Shown here: positions 1 through 5,140 of the stretch, one piece after another | Layout of the letters: each line of letters begins with the position of its first letter | Numbering within the stretch: the first letter of the stretch is position 1 | Assembly: GCA_026400695.1 (NCBI GenBank) | Contig: JAPLON010000108.1 | Coordinates: 3,221 to 14,516, forward strand | Source: Pseudomonadota bacterium | Lineage (GTDB): Bacteria > Pseudomonadota > Alphaproteobacteria > Paracaedibacterales > CAITNM01 | DNA length: 11,296 bases | Reading direction: 5' to 3' | Translations under genes and position numbers: made by a program | Notes under the pieces: generated by a model | What the model was told of the DNA's origin: nothing | The model's input: only the letters and a program-made list of their open reading frames with translations | The model's database searches: none

Positions 1-849
1 AACTATTTGTTGTGCGGGTGTTGGTAAATTTTGCAAGCTTGTAACAATGCTTTGAATCGTAAACTGCGTTAGGGTTGCAGCGCCATCTTCAATTGAAAGC
101 TTTTGGCAGTCATCTAAATTTTTGTGAAAATACAGTCGATCTAACGATTTTGGTAATGGCTGGGTGAAAAATGGGTCTTCTAGCCATTTGTTTAAAATTG
201 CTGGAATTACTATTCCTTGCGTGGCGCATTCACCATTTGTGTCTTGGACAATTCCAGTTTTTTGCTCCATCCAGTCATCAATTAAAGCATTACCTGGGCC
301 AATATCCCCGGCGATTAGTTCACCTTCAGTAATTAAGGTGAGGTTGGTAATACCGCCAATATTTAAGACTGCTAGTGGTTTTGGTAACTTTGAGGTTATT
401 ATTTGATGGTAAATTGGGGCAAGAGGCGCGCCTTGCCCACTATTTGCGACATCGTTAAGGCGCATTTGCCCAATTACATTTATGTTTAATTGATTGGCTA
501 GTAGTTGGCAGTCCCCCAATTGAACGGTTAGTTTATTGGCTGGGTCATGCCAAACTGTTTGCCCATGAAAGCCTACGGCATCAACTTCAAGCTGGTTGTG
601 TCGTATAAATTCTTTTATGTGGTGTGCATGGTAGTTGGCAATGTCTTTTTCTAATTCATCATCCATAAAATGGCGTGCAGTTCCTAGGGTAACTCGTTTA
701 CGTAAGGTGTTGCGGAAGTTGTTAGTAAAAGGAATTGTCGTAGATGGGCCAACGGTCAACTGGTCGCTACCATTGGTTATTATATAGGCAAGATCCAACC
801 CATCGCACGAAGTACCGGTCATGCAGCCTATTAAGCGGTAATTTGTCAT
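1..849 (-). CDS. anmK: Anhydro-N-acetylmuramic acid kinase, C-terminus cut by window edge
   Basis: Cytoplasmic murein-recycling enzyme: it opens and phosphorylates 1,6-anhydro-MurNAc with ATP to give MurNAc-6-phosphate. The frame stays open for 283 codons from ATG 849-847 to base 1; family members are about 370 residues, so roughly a quarter is outside the window. Visible family motifs: the N-terminal ATPase loop GCMTGTSCDGLD (residues 8-19; family form GLMSGTSLDGID), GFHGQTVWH (93-101), GQGAPLAP (138-145), NIGGITNLT (163-171), GDIGPGNALIDDW (181-193, with D182 the likely general-base aspartate), and DGAATLTQFT (255-264). A stop codon directly precedes the ATG and there is no clear Shine-Dalgarno, but the motif spacing fits this start. 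The hairpin at 912-943 separates it from the upstream gene on the same strand, so it probably has its own promoter in 850-911. Family assignment is very secure. Confidence 0.95.
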   Translation of the reverse strand, partial: MTNYRLIGCMTGTSCDGLDLAYIITNGSDQLTVGPSTTIPFTNNFRNTLRKRVTLGTARHFMDDELEKDIANYHAHHIKEFIRHNQLEVDAVGFHGQTVWHDPANKLTVQLGDCQLLANQLNINVIGQMRLNDVANSGQGAPLAPIYHQIITSKLPKPLAVLNIGGITNLTLITEGELIAGDIGPGNALIDDWMEQKTGIVQDTNGECATQGIVIPAILNKWLEDPFFTQPLPKSLDRLYFHKNLDDCQKLSIEDGAATLTQFTIQSIVTSLQNLPTPAQQIV

Positions 850-911
850 CTAAATTAAAAACACTGTTAGTAGTTTGATATTAAAAAAAGAAAATTAAAT
901 TATCTACAAAA

Positions 912-943
912 ATTACCAAGTAGATTTGCGTCTACTTGGTAAT
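912..943 (-). terminator. Intrinsic terminator after the 272-aa secreted-protein gene
   Basis: A perfect 13-bp inverted repeat (ATTACCAAGTAGA, 6-nt loop, TCTACTTGGTAAT) lies 13 nt past the stop codon at 957. Read on the minus strand it is followed by TTTTTG, as expected of a Rho-independent terminator. On the plus strand a T-rich stretch also follows (951-968), so it could act in both directions, but no plus-strand gene precedes it. Confidence 0.8.
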
Positions 944-956
944 GATTAGTTTTTAG

Positions 957-1775
957 TTATTTTTTTTTGCTTTTGAATAGGCTGAAGCAACCACAGCATC
1001 CACCGTCTTCAATTGCTTGTACAAAATTTGATACGGCAGCAGATGCGGCGTCTGATGCTTTAGAAAGTCCAATGTATGAAACATTTACCAATTGAGCAAT
1101 TTGTGGTGTAAATTTTTTTGCTACAGAAACAATTTCAGACTGATGATCTTTTGCTAAATCTCCAACAGAAGACAAAGAAGCTGGCAAAGCTTTGAATAGT
1201 TCATTTAAAAGTAATGGTAAATCTTTATCCATAGTTTCTTTCACAAAAGATTCGCAATTTTTAAGGTCAGCTAGAGCGCTTAATTCTCTTTCAGTTGTAT
1301 CTACAGTATTAATTATTTTTCCAAAAGCTGTGTATACGGCGTCTTTGTCATTGAAAAAATTGGCAAGTTTTGGAAAATCAGCTGGGCTTTGGCGTACCCA
1401 CGCAGCAAGTGATTCGCACATTAGGTATGAAAAATCAGCCCAGTATAGTTTTTTGTGGCTGTCTCCGCCAATTATACCGCCACTAGATAATAAATAGCCG
1501 GTAATTTTAAATACGGAACTTTGAGCGCCATCTCTTGAGAAATCTAAAACGCACTGTTGGATTGGCATTTTAGCAGCAGGGGTTCTAGCAGCGTCTAAGA
1601 TGTCGTCTACTATTCTTAATTCGATTGGTTCATGTGGTGCTGCTACTGATCTTAAAAAAACGGGTGGATTAGTTGGGAGTTCAATCGGTACAGTTGGTCT
1701 TGTGGCAGAATGTAACGCAGCTATACTTAGGCTAAATAATATTGGTGTGTATATTTTGATAAAAAAATTCTTCAT
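957..1775 (-). CDS. Unrecognised secreted protein, 272 aa, MKNFFIKI leader, Cys/Lys-rich tail
   Basis: I do not recognise this protein. The start at 1775 is chosen because GGAG (1783-1786) sits 7 nt upstream and because it gives a classic signal peptide (MKNFFIKI, hydrophobic core about residues 9-20, likely cleavage after LHSA at 24); an in-frame ATG 15 nt upstream would include the Shine-Dalgarno itself in the coding region. The mature part has a Pro-rich segment (26-50), then a mostly helical-looking body with long Ala/Ser/Leu-rich stretches (160-255). It ends in GGCCGCFSLFKSKKK: three clustered cysteines at 260, 261 and 263, then a basic tail encoded partly by an A9 run. It is the last of six same-strand small secreted-protein genes and shares the leader type with three of them. 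It could be periplasmic, surface-exposed or exported further; the sequence does not decide. Being a real gene is well supported by the SD, signal peptide, length and terminator. Confidence 0.8.
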   Translation of the reverse strand: MKNFFIKIYTPILFSLSIAALHSATRPTVPIELPTNPPVFLRSVAAPHEPIELRIVDDILDAARTPAAKMPIQQCVLDFSRDGAQSSVFKITGYLLSSGGIIGGDSHKKLYWADFSYLMCESLAAWVRQSPADFPKLANFFNDKDAVYTAFGKIINTVDTTERELSALADLKNCESFVKETMDKDLPLLLNELFKALPASLSSVGDLAKDHQSEIVSVAKKFTPQIAQLVNVSYIGLSKASDAASAAVSNFVQAIEDGGCCGCFSLFKSKKK

Positions 1776-1833
1776 AATCTTTCTCCACATTTTAAAAGTT
1801 AAAACAAAACCGGTTGGTTTCAGTGTTTATTCT

Positions 1834-1863
1834 CAGTTAAAAATATTAAAATATTATTAACTG
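1834..1863. repeat. AT-rich dyad CAGTTAA...TTAACTG upstream of the 272-aa gene
   Basis: CAGTTAA (1834-1840) is the inverse of TTAACTG (1857-1863). The interior holds two AATATT half-sites, so the symmetry runs nearly the whole 30 bp apart from an A:A mismatch and the centre. It lies between the stop of the 169-aa gene (1916) and the start of the 272-aa gene (1775). It lacks a T-tract on the minus strand, so it is a poor terminator; it may be an operator or just AT-rich symmetry. Confidence 0.35.
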
Positions 1864-1915
1864 GAGATGTTTTTGTGGTAGCAATTGATTTTTTATTTCA
1901 TATGCAGTTCTGTTC

Positions 1916-2425
1916 TTATTTGCGGCGTGTTTTACATTTACATTTTGTGTGGCCACATTTCTCTATGAAACCAGTAATATCTTTGTGCTTTGCGACATGA
2001 ATTGCTTCTATTAGTTCTACAGCGGCATCAATTTGTTTGCCTGCAGAATCAAATGGGGAGATGTATCCTTTCATTTCTGCTTGAACAATAAGAAAATCCT
2101 TTAGTTCTGCAGCGGCATCAATTTGTTTGGATTTAAGATCAAATGGAGAGGTGTATTCTTCTGCTTTTCTTCGAACAATAGGTTGCTTACCTTCGCGTAA
2201 TGTTATTTCTACCATTTCTTTACTAGTAAAGAAATATGCGCGTTTTTTTTCAATTAAAATTTTCCATTGATTATTGCTTAATTGAGTGGTGTTTACAAAA
2301 CGGTGTGGTGTACTTTTTACTCTGATGGGTGATTCTTCATCAGAATCGGAGGAAGAGTATGCGATAGTTGTTGATAGGCAAAAAGTCAGCAAAAATACAC
2401 AATTTTTAATGCTAAAGTTTTTCAT
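1916..2425 (-). CDS. Unrecognised secreted protein, 169 aa, MKNFSIKN leader, internal 30-aa duplication
   Basis: No known family recognised. The start at 2425 has GGAG at 2432-2435, 6 nt upstream; the longer reading from 2452 would place that Shine-Dalgarno inside the coding sequence. The signal peptide is MKNFSIKN plus a hydrophobic core (about 9-20), likely cut near AYS (22-24). The mature protein opens with an acidic-serine patch SSSDSDEES (24-32) and SPIRV, which aligns with TPVRV at the same place in the 174-aa neighbour. WKILIEK (54-60) resembles WTLQIDK there. Residues 80-109 and 110-139 are a tandem duplication built around Y-x-SPFD and KQIDAA. The C-terminus is CGHTKCKCKTRRK, with Cys 157, 161 and 163 and a basic end. 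It appears monocistronic, with a 148-bp gap on the 5' side. Real gene: likely. Function: unknown; host-directed or envelope-associated roles are guesses. Confidence 0.8.
   Translation of the reverse strand: MKNFSIKNCVFLLTFCLSTTIAYSSSDSDEESPIRVKSTPHRFVNTTQLSNNQWKILIEKKRAYFFTSKEMVEITLREGKQPIVRRKAEEYTSPFDLKSKQIDAAAELKDFLIVQAEMKGYISPFDSAGKQIDAAVELIEAIHVAKHKDITGFIEKCGHTKCKCKTRRK
2011..2190 (-). repeat. 90-nt tandem duplication inside the 169-aa gene
   Basis: Units 2011-2100 and 2101-2190 align with an exact 90-nt period; by eye about 47 of the first 57 positions are identical (both begin TTAGTTCT then AGCGGCATCAATTTGTTTG). The period is a multiple of three, so each unit adds 30 residues in frame. 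No third copy is visible on either side. Confidence 0.85.
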
Positions 2426-2481
2426 AAGTTTCTCCATATCATAGGTTGGCAAAATAAAATTAACAAGATATAATTGTTATT
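2426..2481 (-). promoter_or_regulatory. 5' leader of the 169-aa gene, with GGAG site and a decamer shared with the 174-aa gene
   Basis: Minus strand: AATAACAATT (2472-2481) lies 46 nt from the ATG, followed by an ATCTT...TTAATTT stretch and ATATGGAGAA. The same decamer stands 44 nt from the ATG of the 174-aa gene (4485-4494), with a similar ATCTT...TTAA...TTAATTT spacer and the same ATATGGAGAA. Shared ancestry of the leaders is likely; whether the decamer is a promoter element or a binding site is unknown. Confidence 0.45.
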
Positions 2482-2573
2482 TTTGCTTAAATACATTAAA
2501 ATATGGTTAATTAAAAACATATTCTCTAGCTAGATTAAATTTATACTTAATAAAACTTTAGTAAAATATGAGG

Positions 2574-3125
2574 TTAGCCGCAGCAAATCTTTTTAAAGCA
2601 ATTTCTCACGCACATAGGTATGCACCATAAAAGACAACATTCATGAGGGTCAGTGGTTTCTGCGCCTGCACCTACACCTACACCTACACCTACACCTACA
2701 CTTTCTACTGTAGGGGGGGTTCTAAAAGTGCCGTATGCTTTTGGTCTTTGAGAAGCTTTCAGCCCTATTGCTAGTTGCCTTATTATATTCTGCCTTAATT
2801 CATCGGTTAGTTCTGCAGTTGAACTTATAAAGATTTCATTTCTGTCAAATCTAATCGTAAAATCTTTGTTTATTACTGTTGTTTTTACTGCATGTACACC
2901 ACGTGCTTCTATGTCATCCTCTGATGTGTATAAGGATGTAAGTCCAAAACAAATAAATAGCGGTATAAAGAGGCGGTAATACCATTTACCGAAAATAACG
3001 TTAAGCAAAATGGATTCCCGCCTATGCGGGAATGACGTAACTGCCGCTGTTTTTTTTGTCATTCCCGCGTAGGCGGGAATCCATAATGAAAAATAATTAA
3101 TTATGGAAGAGGTATAACTAGTCAT
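2574..3125 (-). CDS. Unrecognised secreted or membrane-anchored protein, 183 aa, interrupted by a palindromic repeat, Cys-rich tail
   Basis: Not a family I know. The start at 3125 is preferred because GGAG (3131-3134) stands 5 nt upstream, the same arrangement as in the neighbours; a longer frame reaches 3191 without a ribosome site. Residues 15-39 are encoded entirely by a 75-nt palindromic element (3010-3084) inserted in frame. Its removal would leave a continuous N-terminus leading into a basic-hydrophobic signal or anchor segment (GKWYYRLFIPLFICFGLTS, 46-64). A TTG at 3008, just past the element and 6 nt after GGGAA within it, is an alternative start that would yield a cleaner signal peptide. 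The body has DFTIRFDR (88-95), loosely like WTLQIDK and WKILIEK of the neighbours, then a Val-Gly repeat (about 143-152). The C-terminus carries seven cysteines in the last 21 residues (ECCLLWCIPMC, then NCFKKICCG). Expression and the real N-terminus are uncertain; it could be a decaying gene. Confidence 0.65.
   Translation of the reverse strand: MTSYTSSIINYFSLWIPAYAGMTKKTAAVTSFPHRRESILLNVIFGKWYYRLFIPLFICFGLTSLYTSEDDIEARGVHAVKTTVINKDFTIRFDRNEIFISSTAELTDELRQNIIRQLAIGLKASQRPKAYGTFRTPPTVESVGVGVGVGVGAGAETTDPHECCLLWCIPMCVRNCFKKICCG
2665..2700 (-). repeat. Hexanucleotide microsatellite encoding Val-Gly
   Basis: On the plus strand CCTACA occurs five times without a break (2671-2700), preceded by one variant, CCTGCA (2665-2670). 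On the coding strand this reads GTA GGT, giving a Val-Gly run before the Cys-rich tail. The six-base unit means slippage changes linker length without breaking the frame. Confidence 0.9.
3010..3084. repeat. Palindromic repeat element (GGATTCCCGC...GCGGGAAT class), 75 nt
   Basis: Two 27-nt inverted arms (3010-3036 and 3058-3084) match at 26 of 27 positions and flank a 21-nt spacer. Each arm is itself a small palindrome built on ATTCCCGC...GCGGGAAT. Repeats of this class are scattered through many proteobacterial genomes, and their translations (WIPAYAGMT, SFPxRRES) appear in many annotated hypothetical proteins. Here the element is exactly 25 codons long and keeps the frame of the host gene open, recalling the in-frame palindromic elements described in Rickettsia. 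No target-site duplication was evident. Confidence 0.88.
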
Positions 3126-3381
3126 AGGTGCTCCAAATGCTTGACGAAGTGGTGGAATTTTTGATGTTGATATTTTCAAATTTGGCAACAAATTTTGATT
3201 GGTATCTTCTAAAGATATCGCAGAATTATTTGTAATTGTCGATGATGTTTATAACAGGGAAAACTAATTTTATAGAATTATATTCTTTTGAAACAAATCT
3301 ATTAATCAAGAAACTTACTGTATGCAAAATAAACCACAGACTTCCTGTCATAGGTTATGTTTTTTAGAGTCGAGCTTATCA

Positions 3382-3816
3382 TTAATTTATATTAAAGAAC
3401 CATTTAAACCAACCCTTCTTTTCTTTGCAGGGGCTAAGCATACCATCGCTTGCTGTATCGTCACTATCGCTATCATCAGAATCTGAATCACTTGATAATA
3501 TGCCGCCTGATTCTCTATGGCGTTCAATTTCACGTAAGGCCACTTCGTCCATACGTATTATGGTTTTAACTAATTTAATAGTTAATGCTTTACATGGGGG
3601 GTGGCGAAAGATTACTTGAGTGGTTACATTATCTGGACCTAGATATGTTCTGGTAATTTTAAATTTATCGCAATCTTCGTCATTTGTTATTCGCATTTGC
3701 AGGAATTTACTGCCTGATGCTCTTTCATCATTTTCAGCAGGTGCTTCGCTACCGTATATGCATGAAAAGATAAAGCAAACGAATGATATAAATGAAAGGA
3801 AAATAGTTTTTTTCAT
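3382..3816 (-). CDS. Unrecognised secreted protein, 144 aa, with Ser/Asp acidic stretch
   Basis: Function not recognised. The start at 3816 has GGAG (3822-3825) 5 nt upstream. A strong signal peptide (MKKTIFLSFISFVCFIFSCIYG) ends near residue 22 and could be cut after YGSEA; C14 and C19 lie in the hydrophobic core without a convincing lipobox. The body (about 45-100) contains DKFKITRTY and a predicted helix (DEVALREIERHR). Residues 108-124 (3445-3495) are a near-pure Ser/Asp run, followed by a Lys/aromatic C-terminus, CKEKKGWFKWFFNIN. The leader differs from the MKNFSIKN type of its neighbours, so it may be a distant member or a separate arrival. A 98-bp gap with the terminator at 3880-3900 separates it from the gene upstream. 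No clear terminator follows its own stop. Confidence 0.75.
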   Translation of the reverse strand: MKKTIFLSFISFVCFIFSCIYGSEAPAENDERASGSKFLQMRITNDEDCDKFKITRTYLGPDNVTTQVIFRHPPCKALTIKLVKTIIRMDEVALREIERHRESGGILSSDSDSDDSDSDDTASDGMLSPCKEKKGWFKWFFNIN

Positions 3817-3879
3817 AAATGCTCCGTATTTAAGTATTAAGAGAAGTGAAATCTAGAATATGTTTTTTGGTTTTAAAAA

Positions 3880-3900
3880 GACCCCACCATTGGTGGGATC
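3880..3900 (-). terminator. Intrinsic terminator after the 174-aa secreted-protein gene
   Basis: A 9-bp stem (GACCCCACC / GGTGGGATC, one G-T pair) with a 3-nt loop lies 15 nt past the stop at 3916 and is followed on the minus strand by TTTTTAAAA. A T-rich stretch on the plus-strand side (3901-3909) is shorter. It should isolate the 174-aa gene from the 144-aa gene. Confidence 0.85.
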
Positions 3901-3915
3901 TTCATTTTTACTAAT

Positions 3916-4440
3916 TTATTTTCTTTTTGGGCCACAGTCTTTTTCTTTGTGACAGTCTTCTTTACGAGGACGGCAATCATCTTCGCGCTCTTCACGGCAT
4001 TCACATTTTTCTAAAACTGCGATTAAGCCACAAGCAGCTTCACAATTAAATGTGCAGTTTAAAACTCTAACTAATCTTAATAGTTCGATACCTTGAACAA
4101 TGTGCTTCCTTACGCCCATGCTAATACAACCATCTCCGTTGATAGTTATATTTTCGCCACAGCTGCTCATTGATACTAGAACATCACCAGTAGTAAATTT
4201 TCCACCATGTTTGTCAATTTGAAGCGTCCAAGCATCACATTTTGGTGCTCTTTTTTCTTCTTCGAAACAATCTGTTGGTGTGTGCATTCTTGGTGCTGGC
4301 TTCATCATTCCACCTTTTCCACCAACTAATAGGTCATCTACGCGTACAGGAGTATGGTGTTTATCCATAGAATAAGCAGCAGCTGTACCAAATAAAACAG
4401 CCAATACTAGCGCGATATTTTTAATACTAAAGTTTTTCAT
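3916..4440 (-). CDS. Unrecognised Cys-rich secreted protein, 174 aa, MKNFSIKN leader
   Basis: Not assigned to a known family. ATG at 4440 with GGAG (4448-4451) 7 nt upstream. The signal peptide MKNFSIKN plus hydrophobic core (about 9-22) ends at AAAYS. The first 24 coding bases differ from those of the 169-aa gene at one position only. After cleavage, TPVRV (30-34) corresponds to SPIRV there, and WTLQIDK...FTT (71-84) to WKILIEK...FTS. The mature chain has 12 cysteines (58, 68, 94, 105, 129, 133, 138, 146, 148, 156, 163, 169). The last 30 residues are a highly charged tail with spaced CxC, DDC, EDC and KDC units, resembling a disulfide-linked or metal-binding tail; which one is not decidable here. 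Followed by a strong terminator, so most likely its own transcript. Confidence 0.8.
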   Translation of the reverse strand: MKNFSIKNIALVLAVLFGTAAAYSMDKHHTPVRVDDLLVGGKGGMMKPAPRMHTPTDCFEEEKRAPKCDAWTLQIDKHGGKFTTGDVLVSMSSCGENITINGDGCISMGVRKHIVQGIELLRLVRVLNCTFNCEAACGLIAVLEKCECREEREDDCRPRKEDCHKEKDCGPKRK

Positions 4441-4494
4441 TTTTATTCTCCATATAAATTAAGTTAATAAAGATCTTCTGATCCAATTGTTATT
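4441..4494 (-). promoter_or_regulatory. 5' leader of the 174-aa gene, with GGAG site and shared decamer
   Basis: Minus strand: AATAACAATT (4485-4494), then ATCTTTATTAACTTAATTT and ATATGGAGAA before the ATG. It matches the leader of the 169-aa gene in content and spacing. The boundary is my choice; a promoter presumably lies at or upstream of the decamer, but no convincing -35/-10 pair could be fixed in such AT-rich sequence. Confidence 0.45.
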
Positions 4495-4676
4495 ATGTAG
4501 ATAAATTATTAAATTTCTATTAACAAAACAAAAAAAATACTTAGTGTCTATTTTTTTTTATAAACGTAATTTAAAAAATAAAGTATATGTAAATACAGTG
4601 CATTATTTTTACGTGTTATTAATGTGTTACGCGTTGAGAGACTTGGTATCAGGGGCAAGTGAAATGGTATTTAGAA
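4441..4676. other. Longest gene-free stretch; no confident gene
   Basis: Apart from the leader of the 174-aa gene at its left end, this AT-rich stretch holds no gene I can support. A short plus-strand reading frame here (4544-4741) has no ribosome site, runs antisense over the 92-aa gene's end and has no recognisable content. ACTTG (4641-4645) and CAAGT (4656-4660) could form a small stem shortly before the hairpin at 4677-4698. Confidence 0.5.
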
Positions 4677-4698
4677 GCCACGAGGAAAACCTCGTGGC
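4677..4698. terminator. Hairpin terminator, better T-tract on the plus strand
   Basis: A perfect 9-bp stem GCCACGAGG / CCTCGTGGC with an AAAA loop begins 7 nt past the stop (4706) of the minus-strand 92-aa gene and presumably terminates it. On the minus strand only TTCTAAAT follows, whereas the plus strand continues GTTTTCGTTATTTTTT. It is therefore at least bidirectional and may stop a plus-strand transcript. Confidence 0.75.
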
Positions 4699-4705
4699 GT
4701 TTTCG

Positions 4706-4984
4706 TTATTTTTTATCATTAGACAAAATATTTTCATTTAGGCTCCAGTTTTTAAAAAAATCTTTTCCTGCATGATTGTGTGTGCCTGGGTTGGATTTTT
4801 TTATATTTTCTTCATGTTCTAAGTAATCACATCTTTTTGGTGATTTAATTGGAGGGGGCCGCATTTTAGTGTACCTAGGGGAAGAATCGGGTGTTATAAA
4901 ATTTTCGTTGTCCTGTTGGGTTGGGTATGCATTGGTGCAAATACAAATAGCTAATATGGCACAATTTTTTATGTTAAAGTTCAT
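4706..4984 (-). CDS. Unrecognised small secreted protein, 92 aa, MNFNIKN leader
   Basis: Unknown function. ATG at 4984 with GGAG (4994-4997) 9 nt upstream. The signal peptide MNFNIKNCAILAICICTNA would be cut before YP (about 19/20). The leader is a one-residue-shorter version of MKNFSIKN, and the NAY boundary resembles AYS in two neighbours, so the secretion leader looks homologous. The mature part is short, polar and probably disordered: Pro-rich (MRPPPIKSPKR, 41-51), then charged, with one cysteine after the leader (52), and ending NDKK. It lacks the W-x-L/I-x-I motif seen in the 169- and 174-aa proteins, so it may be a shortened relative or a new body behind an old leader. It is the first gene of the same-strand cluster. 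Confidence that it is real rests on SD, signal peptide and terminator. Confidence 0.7.
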   Translation of the reverse strand: MNFNIKNCAILAICICTNAYPTQQDNENFITPDSSPRYTKMRPPPIKSPKRCDYLEHEENIKKSNPGTHNHAGKDFFKNWSLNENILSNDKK

Positions 4985-5140
4985 TATTTACTTCTCCATG
5001 GTGAGATTAAAAGTATTTTTCTACTTACTAATCATGGAATAGAGGCATTAATATTACGTTAATTTGCAATAAAGATTTTGAATGTGTTTTGTGAAATTTA
5101 AGTTTTTATATGAGCTTGGCTATTAAAATCAAAACCACTA

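Noticed and set aside
164..406. 80-aa plus-strand frame
   Set aside because: It is antisense to the conserved core of anmK, whose motifs on the minus strand are unmistakable.
960..968. A9 homopolymer at the 3' end of the 272-aa gene as a programmed frameshift
   Set aside because: Slippage would only change the last few residues before nearby stops in the other frames, so there is no sign of a functional alternative product.
1192..1860. Plus-strand reading frames opposite the 272-aa gene
   Set aside because: They lie antisense to a gene with SD, signal peptide and terminator, lack ribosome sites, and encode no recognisable protein features.
2426..2452. Longer N-terminus of the 169-aa protein (start at 2452)
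   Set aside because: The extra codons contain the GGAG site itself and put residues before a perfect signal-peptide start shared with the neighbour. The same argument removes the extension 1776-1790 of the 272-aa protein.
2665..2700. CRISPR-like array
   Set aside because: Units are six bases with no spacers; it is a microsatellite in a coding region.
3126..3381. Possible extra small gene upstream of the 183-aa gene
   Set aside because: Only tiny frames (for example about 16 codons near 3350) without support. The frame extension to 3191 has no ribosome site. I see nothing more here than AT-rich spacer.
4544..4741. 65-aa plus-strand frame over the terminator hairpin
   Set aside because: It runs through the hairpin at 4677-4698 and antisense into the 92-aa gene, has no ribosome site and no recognisable content.
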